NCBI GenBank assembly: GCA_036555705.1
Contig: DATBKT010000219.1
Location: 1 to 9,432 of the forward strand
Direction of reading: 5' to 3'
From: JARBAU01 sp029237525
GTDB lineage: Archaea; Thermoproteota; Nitrososphaeria; Nitrososphaerales; Nitrososphaeraceae
Length of the DNA stretch: 9,432 bases
A model generated the notes under the pieces. It ran no database searches. It saw only the letters and a list, made by a program, of their open reading frames with translations, and had not been told where the DNA came from. The position numbers were made by a program, and so were the translations under genes. Below, piece by piece: positions 1 to 6,782 of the stretch; position 1 is the first letter of the stretch; every line of letters starts with the position of its first letter.

Positions 1-559
1 ACAGCGTACCACATACTGCAACTTCAGGTAAAGGTCCATCTGACTCGACATCTGGAAAAATCTTTGACACGAAGATCATTAATAACGGAGAAGACTCACC
101 AGCACAAACTCTTAAAGGAGTAAAAGTTGGTGACGTTGTACCATATTATTGCCAATTCATCCGTATATGACAGCTCATCTCACAGTAACTGCAGCCTCAG
201 GAAAAGCGGGAGCAGTCTCAGGCTCGCCAGGAAACGTATCCGGAGTTGCCAAACCAGTTGGTGCAACTTTGACTGTAGAACAAGGCGCTTCAATACAAGG
301 AAACCCTGCTTTTAGTCCGAATCCAATAAACGTTAAAAAAGGCGATGCTGTTCTAGTCCAAAATAAAGACTCGGTACCTCATACTGTTACAAATGGTAAG
401 GGGCCTGATGATCCAAACTCTGGAAAGCTATTTGATACAAGTATTATTAATGCCGGTTCTTCAGCCAAAGTCGATACTTCTAAATTGACGTCTGGACAAC
501 AGTATCCATTTCACTGTACTGTACATCCTTATATGACTGGAACATTAAAAGCTACGTAA
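1..559 (+). pseudogene. Tandem cupredoxin (blue copper) protein, 5' partial, with a one-base frameshift between domains
   Basis: Two plastocyanin-like domains follow each other. Domain 1 is read from base 3 (SVPHTATSGKGP... then VVPYYC, Cys codon 150-152) until TGA at 168-170. From base 152 the next frame continues it as PIHPYMTAHLTV, then a Gly/Ser/Ala-rich linker and domain 2 to TAA at 557-559. Each domain shows type-1 copper ligands: His in SVPHT, Cys in YYC or FHC, His and Met in HPYM (domain 2: H78, C123, H126, M129 counted from base 149). The domains closely resemble each other, so the frame change clearly splits one gene; adding one C at 152/153 would restore it. Family knowledge: such proteins carry electrons outside the cell in copper-rich thaumarchaeal respiratory chains. 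The N-terminus lies outside the window. The lesion may be a true mutation or a sequence error; alternatively the second domain could be translated separately from ATG 167. Confidence 0.82.
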
Positions 560-824
560 GGTCAGACTGTCTTGAATTGTGAATATCATTTCCCAACATC
601 AGCTAATAGTGTTATGCCAGAAAGATTAGAGATATTCTCAATAAATCAAAATTTGTAGTTCAAAAATAATATAAAGTGATGGATCAATATCTGCAGATTA
701 AATAGCAAATTGTTAGATTAACTGTTTGCGATTAGATGGGACTACTCAAATTAAGTTCAATTATAATTCATCTAACATACAATACGTGCCTCACGCACCT
801 CTATTGTGCTCAGTAGCGCTCACA
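560..824. other. Gene-free spacer between the cupredoxin and sufC
   Basis: No credible gene is seen. The stretch is AT-rich. It contains TTAGATG at 732-738 with its reverse complement CATCTAA at 769-775, a small GTGC/GCAC inverted repeat at 786-798, and the palindrome AGCGCT at 815-820 just before the sufC TATA-like box. These are weak; the last two could be operator sequence for sufC, but nothing proves it. No strong T-run terminator follows the cupredoxin. Confidence 0.4.
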
Positions 825-834
825 TATTATATAT
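825..834 (+). promoter_or_regulatory. TATA-like box for sufC
   Basis: TATTATATAT is centred about 26 bases before the sufC ATG at 856, the archaeal TATA-to-start distance expected for a leaderless transcript. No Shine-Dalgarno sequence precedes the ATG, which fits. A second AT-rich run at 841-850 is too close to the start to act as the box. Confidence 0.6.
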
Positions 835-855
835 CGGGGAATATATAATACATTC

Positions 856-1638
856 ATGCCGTTTCTTGAAATAAAGGATTTACATGCTAGCATCGATGAA
901 AAGGAAATACTCTCAGGATTTTCACTAAATATCGAAAAAGGCGAAGTCCATGCAATTATGGGGCCAAATGGGTCAGGAAAGAGCACGTTTGCTAACGTGT
1001 TGCTGGGACATCCTAGATATTCAATTAAGTCAGGCGAAATCCTTGTCGAGGGTAAAAGCATATTGGGTCTTGGTACTGATGAAAGAGCAAATAAAGGATT
1101 ATTCTTAGGTTTTCAATATCCAACTGAGATTTCCGGTGTTGGTTATAGTCACTTTTTGAGAAATGCATATAATGCATTGAGCAAATCTTTGGGTCAGGAA
1201 CAAAAGAATAGAGAAGTATTCTTGACCGTAAAAGAATTTCATGAATATGTAAAGAGAAACCTTGACGAAGTAGGGCTCGATCCCTCATTTCTAAGCAGAT
1301 ACCTCAACGAAGGATTTTCTGGTGGTGAAAAGAAGAGATCAGAAGTAATGCAGATGCTAGTCCTAAAGCCTAATATTGCTGTTCTCGACGAACCTGATTC
1401 TGGTTTAGATATCGATGCAGTACGTGCGGTCGCAGGAGCTATCAATAGTTTGATTGATACTGGAGCTGGAATTGTGGTAATAACACACTACGCTAGAATT
1501 CTTAGATATCTAAATAAATTGGATCGAGTACATATAATGGCTAAAGGAAAAATAATCAAATCCGGTGATAAGGAATTATCTGAAGAACTTGAAAGTCGAG
1601 GATATGGATGGCTAGGATTAGAAGATACGCAGGATTAA
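856..1638 (+). CDS. sufC: SufC, Fe-S cluster assembly ATPase
   Basis: This is the cytoplasmic ABC-type ATPase that works with SufB and SufD as the scaffold building Fe-S clusters. At 260 residues it has the usual SufC length. Motifs in order: Walker A GPNGSGKST (36-44), Q-loop Gln87 in FLGFQYP, ABC signature FSGGEKKRSE (154-163, the Lys-Lys-Arg form typical of SufC rather than transporters), Walker B IAVLDEPDSGLD (174-185), and the switch His211 in VITHY. The ATG at 856 is chosen because the TATA-like box lies about 26 bases upstream and MPFLEIKDLHA is a normal SufC beginning. There are no membrane segments. SufB and SufD are not in the window; downstream lies the haem operon, separated by 81 bases with its own TATA-like box. 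SufC could support Fe-S enzymes generally; a special tie to haem synthesis is only inferred from position. Confidence 0.95.
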   Translation: MPFLEIKDLHASIDEKEILSGFSLNIEKGEVHAIMGPNGSGKSTFANVLLGHPRYSIKSGEILVEGKSILGLGTDERANKGLFLGFQYPTEISGVGYSHFLRNAYNALSKSLGQEQKNREVFLTVKEFHEYVKRNLDEVGLDPSFLSRYLNEGFSGGEKKRSEVMQMLVLKPNIAVLDEPDSGLDIDAVRAVAGAINSLIDTGAGIVVITHYARILRYLNKLDRVHIMAKGKIIKSGDKELSEELESRGYGWLGLEDTQD

Positions 1639-1688
1639 GAATTCCTTTCCAAATTCAGCTATAATAGTATGAAATCGCATCTACGTAA

Positions 1689-1697
1689 TTTTAAATA
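1689..1697 (+). promoter_or_regulatory. TATA-like box for the chdC-DUF1802-AKR operon
   Basis: TTTTAAATA is centred about 27 bases before the ATG at 1720 and again predicts a leaderless message. It suggests that the haem operon can be transcribed separately from sufC, although read-through across the 81-base gap is possible because no T-run terminator is seen. Confidence 0.5.
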
Positions 1698-1719
1698 GGA
1701 TAGGATACTCGATTCACTC

Positions 1720-2430
1720 ATGACTTTGTCTGTAGAAAATGAGGCTGAACGAGCTGGTCCTTCGTCTGCACTCTATCTTAACTATTCTTTTTTCAAAATT
1801 GATCCGAAATGGCGATGGTTAAACGATATTGGTAAAGAGGAAGCGGCTAAAGAACTTTCAGCATTAATCGAGGTAGCTAACACAAAGATGAAGGTTAGAA
1901 CTTATTCAAGTCTGGGATTACGACACGATATGGACTTTATGCTGTGGATGATCTCAGGCTCGGTCGAAAAATTTCAAACTTTAGCGTCAAAGATCTATTC
2001 TACTGTTGTAGGCAAATATATAGAAACAACGCTGGTGTACTTATCCGCATACAGACAATCAATTTATTCAAATAATAGTATCAAACCTCGCTTTATGCTT
2101 GATAGTCGACCTATGAGATATTTAGTGGTATACCCTTTTATCAAATCCCGGGAATGGTATCTATTGCCACTAGACGACCGAAAAATGATGATGGAAGAAC
2201 ATATAACTGTTGGTAAAAAGTTTCCGCAAGTACAAATTAATACATCTTATTCTTTTGGTATTCATGATCAAGACTTTACCCTCGCATTTGAAACAGATGA
2301 CCTGATGGCATTTCAGGATTTAATAGTCCAACTACGAGAGACCAAAGTGAGCCGATACGTTATCAAAGATACTCCAATGATAGTTTGTGTACATAAACCA
2401 ATTGATATCATCATTAGGAGCCTAGGATGA
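1720..2430 (+). CDS. chdC: Chlorite-dismutase-family protein, probable coproheme decarboxylase (ChdC/HemQ)
   Basis: The 236-residue protein has the two-half ferredoxin-like layout of the chlorite dismutase family. The C-terminal half matches the ChdC pattern: YPFIK at 138-142 corresponds to the YPMSK motif whose Tyr is the radical-forming catalytic residue and whose Lys binds a propionate in firmicute enzymes. EWYLLPLDDR follows at 145-154, and H161 in EEHITVGKKF sits where the proximal haem ligand is expected. R124 may match the propionate-binding Arg, but that alignment is by eye. ChdC turns Fe-coproporphyrin III into haem b by two peroxide-dependent decarboxylations. It opens an operon: its TGA overlaps the next ATG. 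With a siroheme decarboxylase nearby, it probably replaces AhbD as the last step. True chlorite dismutase is less likely because the YPxxK motif is kept. Confidence 0.82.
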   Translation: MTLSVENEAERAGPSSALYLNYSFFKIDPKWRWLNDIGKEEAAKELSALIEVANTKMKVRTYSSLGLRHDMDFMLWMISGSVEKFQTLASKIYSTVVGKYIETTLVYLSAYRQSIYSNNSIKPRFMLDSRPMRYLVVYPFIKSREWYLLPLDDRKMMMEEHITVGKKFPQVQINTSYSFGIHDQDFTLAFETDDLMAFQDLIVQLRETKVSRYVIKDTPMIVCVHKPIDIIIRSLG

Positions 2431-3008
2431 ATTCAGAAGTTTTCTTACCGGCTCTTAAAGAATGGGCAATCATTTGCAAAGCACTGGAAGAAGGTAAGCA
2501 GATAATGTTACTCCGAAAGGGAGGGATCCTGGAATACAAAGATGGATTTAAACTCGATTATGAAAAATTTCTCTTATTTCCAACGTTAGAACATCAATCA
2601 ACCGAGTCTATCCGGTCAGATTATGCCCATAATCTAGACACATTATCATGGGATAAGTTTGACGGGAAGCGAAATTTAACCCTATTCGCAGAGGTTTCTG
2701 ATATTAGACGAATTAGTGACGATTCCGTACTTCGGAGTCTAGAGAAATATCACGTATGGAATAGGAAGTACATAGCGATGAGAATGAAATATAACCCCAA
2801 GCAATCAATGAATATGATAATATTACGTGTTTACAAAATGATCCATCCGATACAGGTATATATGAAGCCAGAATGGTCAGGATGCAAGTCCTGGATTTCG
2901 ATTGGAATATTTAATAAGGATTCGAAGATATTTGATTTCTCGAATCCTGTCTTGGAAGAAGACAAGTTCCATGATGTTAGACGCCAAATATTGGAGATAT
3001 TGACCTAA
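2427..3008 (+). CDS. DUF1802 family protein
   Basis: The 193-residue protein begins with the pattern I associate with DUF1802: ALKEWAIICKALEEGKQ (9-25), then IMLLRKGGI (26-34), a phenylalanine-rich FLLFPTLEHQ (48-57) and a charged C-terminal half. No signal peptide or membrane segment is seen. The function of the family is not known to me. Its ATG overlaps the stop of the upstream ChdC gene (ATGA), implying translational coupling, and the aldo/keto reductase starts four bases after its stop. This arrangement makes a role alongside haem synthesis plausible, for example handling a substrate or stabilising a complex, but that is inference. Conserved Arg, Lys, His and Glu residues in the first third could form a ligand site. 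Confidence 0.75.
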   Translation: MNSEVFLPALKEWAIICKALEEGKQIMLLRKGGILEYKDGFKLDYEKFLLFPTLEHQSTESIRSDYAHNLDTLSWDKFDGKRNLTLFAEVSDIRRISDDSVLRSLEKYHVWNRKYIAMRMKYNPKQSMNMIILRVYKMIHPIQVYMKPEWSGCKSWISIGIFNKDSKIFDFSNPVLEEDKFHDVRRQILEILT

Positions 3009-3012
3009 ACTT

Positions 3013-4017
3013 ATGAAATATAGAAAATTAGGCAAAAGCGACATAAGGGTAAGCGAGATCGGATTCGGCGCTTGGACCATAGCACTAGACTGGTGGGGAG
3101 GCAAGAAAATGGATGATGAATACGCAATAAAAATGCTAAAACGAGCCTTTGATTTGGGTATTAATTTCTACGAGACTGCAGATATCTACGGTAACGGCAA
3201 GAGCGAAAGGCTTCTTTCTCAAGCATTCAAAGGTTTCAAAAGAGAGGAATTAGTATATTCTACAAAATGGGGCTACGATATATACAGCACTAGACAAGTT
3301 GGACATAATGAGATGCCTCAAAAGCACGATAAAGACTTTCTACGGTTTGCATTGCAAATGAGCATGGAACGTCTAGAGGCTCAATATATCGATGTCTATA
3401 GTCTTCATAATCCAAAAATGGCTGCAATACAAGATAATAGCATATATCAATCTCTTGATTCATTAGTCTTAGACGGAAAAATTAGGAGCTACGGTGTAGC
3501 GTTAGGTCCTGCAATCGGATGGATGGAAGAAGGCTTGTTGGCAATGAAAACACGAGATATAACATGCTTGCAAACTGTATACAACATATTAGAACAAGAC
3601 CCTGGCCGGACTTTTCTTGATCTATCTAATCAATACGATGTCGGAATAATAGTACGAGTTCCTGACGCATCAGGAATACTGACCGGCAAGGTTAGCGCTG
3701 ACACTACATTCGATAAAAACGATCATAGAGGCAGTAGAAAAAGAGAATGGATCCTAGAGGCGTTGCAAAAGGTAGAAAATATGAGAGATATTGCCAAATC
3801 AAAAGGATGGAATATCACCGAATTAGCTTTCAAGTTTATACTCTCCAGAAAGGAGATTTCCGTGATCCTACCTACCCTTCTCGACATCTCAGAACTCGAA
3901 AAAATTGTAGGGTTGTCTGACGGGAATTATTTAGATGAAGATTCAATGCTTCAAATTTCAGAACTGCACAATAACAATTTTAACTTAAACCCTCATCAGT
4001 CACACATGCATAGTTGA
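3013..4017 (+). CDS. Aldo/keto reductase
   Basis: A 334-residue NAD(P)H-dependent oxidoreductase of the (beta/alpha)8 AKR family. It starts KLGKSDIRVSEIGFGAW, the usual AKR opening. The catalytic group can be traced: NFYETADIYGNGKSE (51-65) with Tyr59, Lys85 in YSTKWGYD, and His132 in VYSLHNPK. Where most members have Asp in the DTAxxYG motif, this one has Glu54 (codon GAG at 3172-3174). IRSYGVALG (157-165) is the usual strand after the catalytic His. The C-terminal part includes SVILPTL (283-289), the cofactor-phosphate region, in a diverged form. It is the last gene of the ChdC-DUF1802-AKR operon, starting four bases after the preceding stop, and faces the siroheme decarboxylase tail to tail 17 bases away. 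The substrate is unknown; the company suggests a link to tetrapyrrole or haem metabolism, but general carbonyl detoxification is equally possible. Confidence 0.88.
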   Translation: MKYRKLGKSDIRVSEIGFGAWTIALDWWGGKKMDDEYAIKMLKRAFDLGINFYETADIYGNGKSERLLSQAFKGFKREELVYSTKWGYDIYSTRQVGHNEMPQKHDKDFLRFALQMSMERLEAQYIDVYSLHNPKMAAIQDNSIYQSLDSLVLDGKIRSYGVALGPAIGWMEEGLLAMKTRDITCLQTVYNILEQDPGRTFLDLSNQYDVGIIVRVPDASGILTGKVSADTTFDKNDHRGSRKREWILEALQKVENMRDIAKSKGWNITELAFKFILSRKEISVILPTLLDISELEKIVGLSDGNYLDEDSMLQISELHNNNFNLNPHQSHMHS

Positions 4018-4034
4018 GGTTAAAAATATGTTTG

Positions 4035-5045
4035 CTAACTATCTTCAAAGTACTTGACTCGTTCTTTCTTAAATTCCCGCGTGCTAAACAGTATTTGATA
4101 ATCATCAATACCAATAATTTTTGATATTTCATGAGCAATTTTCTTTGCTGATTCCAGCGAACGTGCATGAATCATGCTAAACAAATTGAACCTCCAATCC
4201 TTATAGACCGGTCTACGATAACAGTGACTTACCTCCTGAAATGTTGCAAGTCTATTACCGATTTCATCAATGTTGTCTGGGGGGACATTCCAAACTATCA
4301 TTCCATTGGCTGTGAATCCCGCTTCACGATGTCGCAGAATTGCTGCGAACCTTCGCATTATTCCAACTTTCTCATACTGTTTAGCCACATTAAAAAGTTC
4401 TTTAGTAGTAACACCGAGATTATCAGCACAAATTTTGAATGGTTCTGGAAGAATTTGTAGGTCTTTTTGCAATTCTCTGATAAAGTCTTTATCGCGTTCA
4501 GTAATCTCAATGCTTCCAGTGGTAGGCTCTTTAACATTATCTGAAGGTAAGGGAACAGTTGGATCTGCATTAACCATATCCAATTTCACGCCGATTTTAT
4601 ATAATTTAAGGGTAGGCAATAAGCGGTACTTAATAACACCTTCCAAGGAGGCCATTTTGTCAAGTTCGCTCTTCATATCATCAGTTGGTGCTATCGCAAG
4701 GGTAAACCAAATATTGAATTCATGATTTCTCTCATAATTATGACTAACACCGGGGTGTTTATTTATCTCATTCGCAACAAACTCAACCTTATCTGGTCTA
4801 ACTGAAAATGCTATAAGTGCACTCTTGTAGCCAAGTTTCCTTGTGTCAAAGATTGCATTTATTTGTCGAATAAGTCCCTTTTGTTTCAATTTTGAAATGC
4901 GTTGAATGATTTCAATCTCAGATGTGTTGTAGGATTCAGAGATTTTAAGAAAAGGTCTATCTGACATAGGAAACGCCCATTGGATGTCGTTTAGTATTCT
5001 TTTGTCTAAGTGATCAAGAGAGCTAGTCTGTAATGAAATATTCAA
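4035..5045 (-). CDS. ahbAB: Siroheme decarboxylase, fused AhbA/AhbB-type (NirD/L-like) protein
   Basis: Two Lrp/AsnC-like halves lie in one 336-residue chain. Half 1 has a winged helix (about 11-60) and the signature VSHNYERNHEFNIWFTL (100-116). Half 2 has its own winged helix (about 183-230) and VSHCYRRPVYKDWRFNLF (272-289). These His/Tyr-bearing motifs mark siroheme decarboxylases rather than ordinary Lrp regulators. The enzyme removes the C12 and C18 acetate carboxylates of siroheme, giving didecarboxysiroheme for the archaeal haem pathway (or haem d1 in NirDLGH systems). Usually AhbA and AhbB are separate subunits of a heterodimer, so the fusion would give a built-in pair joined by a linker at about 150-182. 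The start is TTG: an in-frame stop lies at 5070-5072, and the first internal Met (27) would cut into the first helix-turn-helix. A TATA-like box sits about 29 bases upstream. It converges on the ChdC operon. Confidence 0.85.
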   Translation of the reverse strand: MNISLQTSSLDHLDKRILNDIQWAFPMSDRPFLKISESYNTSEIEIIQRISKLKQKGLIRQINAIFDTRKLGYKSALIAFSVRPDKVEFVANEINKHPGVSHNYERNHEFNIWFTLAIAPTDDMKSELDKMASLEGVIKYRLLPTLKLYKIGVKLDMVNADPTVPLPSDNVKEPTTGSIEITERDKDFIRELQKDLQILPEPFKICADNLGVTTKELFNVAKQYEKVGIMRRFAAILRHREAGFTANGMIVWNVPPDNIDEIGNRLATFQEVSHCYRRPVYKDWRFNLFSMIHARSLESAKKIAHEISKIIGIDDYQILFSTREFKKERVKYFEDS

Positions 5046-5350
5046 TGGGTTGTATTGTTCGCAAATACATTAAATACTTATCCAAATTCTGGAAAATAAC
5101 TTATTTATATTTGAATTGTGCTATTGCTACGATTGGTTATTGACTTCTTGATAAACAAACTACCATACTCGTTTTCATAAACCGTGCAATTTGCTCAGAT
5201 CAAGTATTATTAATGGTTGGCTACAACGAAAATTGTCATTTACTCGTCTGGTTTCGATCATTTTTTGCATGGATCGTTGATACAATTAGATTCACTAGTA
5301 AATTTAATAGTCTATAATCTCGTCAATATATTTACTGAGCTAGACTTTAT
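5046..5350. other. Divergent intergenic region between ahbAB and the 172-residue gene
   Basis: About 300 AT-rich bases with no credible gene. The left end holds the ahbAB TATA-like box (separate entry). Near the right end TCTATAATCT (5311-5320) and ATATATTTA (5326-5334) are candidate TATA boxes for the rightward gene at 5351, but neither is at the ideal distance. I see no structured RNA or clear operator in the middle. Confidence 0.4.
5069..5079 (-). promoter_or_regulatory. TATA-like box for ahbAB
   Basis: Read on the minus strand this is AAGTATTTAAT, centred about 29 bases before the TTG start at 5045. The spacing predicts a transcript beginning at or next to the start codon and supports the TTG choice. 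No Shine-Dalgarno sequence is seen between box and start. Confidence 0.55.
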
Positions 5351-5869
5351 TTGACAAATATCACCGACGCGAAGTTCAGGTATTATGGTATTTCACCATT
5401 TGAAATCGAGATTATTTACGAAGTCCTGAAGAAATCTTTTGGATTAAGGGAGGAGCAACTGGGGCATGTTGACGAAAGTCTCGCGAGCGTAGTTGAAATC
5501 TACTTCCCAGTCTCTTTCGATGAGTCCTTCTTTACTTGGTTTCCTGGCGAGAGTTGGTTCAAAATCAAGGAAGTATTGAAAGAGATGGCTAAAAGAAGAG
5601 GTAGAAGAGATATTAAGATTGTCTTCGAATTCTGCGGATATACAACCACTAGACCTCGAATCAGATTCAGTTTGAAGGGAAAAAAAGACAGGGAATTCGA
5701 ACAAGCGATCGAAAAGATCGAATATATGGTAGACACTATCAATATGCAGACTAATAGATATTCCGAGGATATAGTAGAGGTAGAATATTCATATAGTGAG
5801 GACAATCATAGATGGATCCCTTATATCATAACGGCAAATCATAGAGCAGAAAATGACAAACGTTCTTAA
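5351..5869 (+). CDS. Conserved-looking hypothetical protein, 172 residues
   Basis: I do not recognise this protein. It is soluble-looking, with no signal peptide or membrane helix, and alternates predicted helices and strands: EIEIIYEVLKKSFGL (17-31), an aromatic stretch ESFFTWFPGESWFKIKEVLKE (58-78), basic KRRGRRDIKIVFEFCGYTTT (80-99), then EFEQAIEKIEYMVDTIN (116-132) and an acidic VEVEYSYSEDN. One Cys is present in VFEFCGY. The start must be TTG at 5351: a TGA lies in frame at 5336-5338 and the first in-frame ATG is near residue 79, inside the fold. The clean 172-codon reading frame in an AT-rich region, ending in a short convergent gap, argues that it is real. It is tail to tail with the 143-residue gene (36-base gap). 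No function is proposed. Confidence 0.65.
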   Translation: MTNITDAKFRYYGISPFEIEIIYEVLKKSFGLREEQLGHVDESLASVVEIYFPVSFDESFFTWFPGESWFKIKEVLKEMAKRRGRRDIKIVFEFCGYTTTRPRIRFSLKGKKDREFEQAIEKIEYMVDTINMQTNRYSEDIVEVEYSYSEDNHRWIPYIITANHRAENDKRS

Positions 5870-5905
5870 ATCAAAGAAGATAAAGTTTCCTGGACTCATC
5901 CCCTT

Positions 5906-6337
5906 CTAATTTATAACTGATGAATCTTGCAAAATCTCAATCAATTCTCGGTATTTTCTGTTTATGAATTCTAATGATTCAGACAATTTTTTAGATTTGC
6001 CATATTTATATCGAATCAGTTCTCTATGTCTCCAAAAATGCTTACCGTCAGAAACTGAAATAGTCGTAAAATAATCTGGTCCCTTGAGACTATCTGGCAG
6101 TTTTACACTGAATGGTATCAAATATTCGATGGTGAACCATTCATCACCATCAGGATAATCATCCCCTGTATTCAAATCAAAATAAAGATGCAACGCATCA
6201 TCTACCGTTAGTCCCTCATCTTTAATTGTGGGATGTTTAGTATAGGATTTACGGAAGTCCATTTTCAGTAGTTCAGGCTCAAAATATGTTTTAATAATTG
6301 CCTTTCGAAATATCTCATTTGACTCTTTAAGATTCAA
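5906..6337 (-). CDS. Hypothetical protein, 143 residues
   Basis: Not recognised. The chain is charged and soluble: an N-terminal helix NEIFRKAIIKTYFEPELLKMDF, a loop KHPTIKDEGLTVDDALHLYF, an acidic turn DLNTGDDYPDGDEWFTIEYL (54-73), a strand-rich middle, and a basic C-terminal helix with SLEFINRKYRELIEILQ. No signal peptide, membrane helix or metal motif is seen. The start is TTG at 6337; no ATG or GTG occurs in frame between there and the upstream stop at 6380-6382, and a TATA-like box lies about 28 bases upstream, as in leaderless archaeal genes. CTG codons further up (6343, 6352) are poorer choices. It converges on the 172-residue gene; whether the pair works together is unknown. Confidence 0.6.
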   Translation of the reverse strand: MNLKESNEIFRKAIIKTYFEPELLKMDFRKSYTKHPTIKDEGLTVDDALHLYFDLNTGDDYPDGDEWFTIEYLIPFSVKLPDSLKGPDYFTTISVSDGKHFWRHRELIRYKYGKSKKLSESLEFINRKYRELIEILQDSSVIN

Positions 6338-6360
6338 AGACAGTATAATCAGCAGTGCCC

Positions 6361-6370
6361 TTATTATATT
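6361..6370 (-). promoter_or_regulatory. TATA-like box for the 143-residue gene
   Basis: On the minus strand it reads AATATAATAA, centred about 28 bases before the TTG at 6337. The position fits a leaderless transcript and supports both the gene and its TTG start. Confidence 0.5.
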
Positions 6371-6747
6371 TCTTCTAACCTAATGTTCTACATTAAATTA
6401 ATTAAAATGGAATTCGCTCTTGAAACCTGAAAATGAAACTACTAATCGTCAGATAAGAATAATTCCCTTTCATAGTGGGAAAGGCTAAAAGCCAAACCTG
6501 GGTGCTCAATTGTTAATTAATTTAGTAGGTGTTACAACCATAACACTATTAGAATTGACACAATTGGATCTTTAGCTAAAGAAACTAATGACCTATTATG
6601 TGTTCGTTATCGTACCGATTGCATAATACTCTTCAAATTTAGCTTCTTAAGATTTATACTCTCACCTAATTTGGTCCTTTATTTAGTCAGCAACAACAAA
6701 TAGACTATAGTATTAAACCAACAAAGTTGATCATTCAATACCTACAA
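6371..6747. other. Gene-free stretch before tRNA-Ser
   Basis: No reading frame of note. Two adjacent small hairpins occur: CCTTTC (6466-6471) pairs with GAAAGG (6479-6484), and GGCT (6483-6486) with AGCC (6490-6493). A perfect 12-base palindrome, CTTTAGCTAAAG, lies at 6570-6581. A small RNA around 6460-6510 is possible, but no known family is recognised and no C/D or H/ACA boxes were found. Confidence 0.35.
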
Positions 6748-6757
6748 TTAATATAAT
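6748..6757 (+). promoter_or_regulatory. TATA-like box for tRNA-Ser
   Basis: TTAATATAAT is centred about 30 bases before the first base of the tRNA, a normal archaeal box A position. A seven-T run at 6767-6773 lies between the box and the gene. Confidence 0.55.
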
Positions 6758-6782
6758 GCTTGTGACTTTTTTTGTCGATATA

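Noticed and set aside
150..170. Programmed ribosomal frameshift in the cupredoxin
   Set aside because: No slippery heptamer or convincing downstream pairing is seen, and the shift falls inside the copper-ligand loop; mutation or sequence error is simpler.
1720..2430. Chlorite dismutase activity
   Set aside because: The YPxxK motif typical of coproheme decarboxylases is kept and the neighbours are haem-pathway genes; nothing points to perchlorate metabolism.
4167..4725. Two plus-strand reading frames of 97 and 151 codons
   Set aside because: They lie wholly inside the minus-strand siroheme decarboxylase gene, whose motifs are unmistakable; the plus-strand products look like random low-complexity sequence.
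4035..5045. Reading the 336-residue protein as an ordinary Lrp/AsnC transcription regulator
   Set aside because: The doubled VSH(N/C)Y...(R) and NIWFTL/NLFSMIHA motifs are those of siroheme decarboxylases; simple Lrp proteins are about 150 residues with a different ligand domain.
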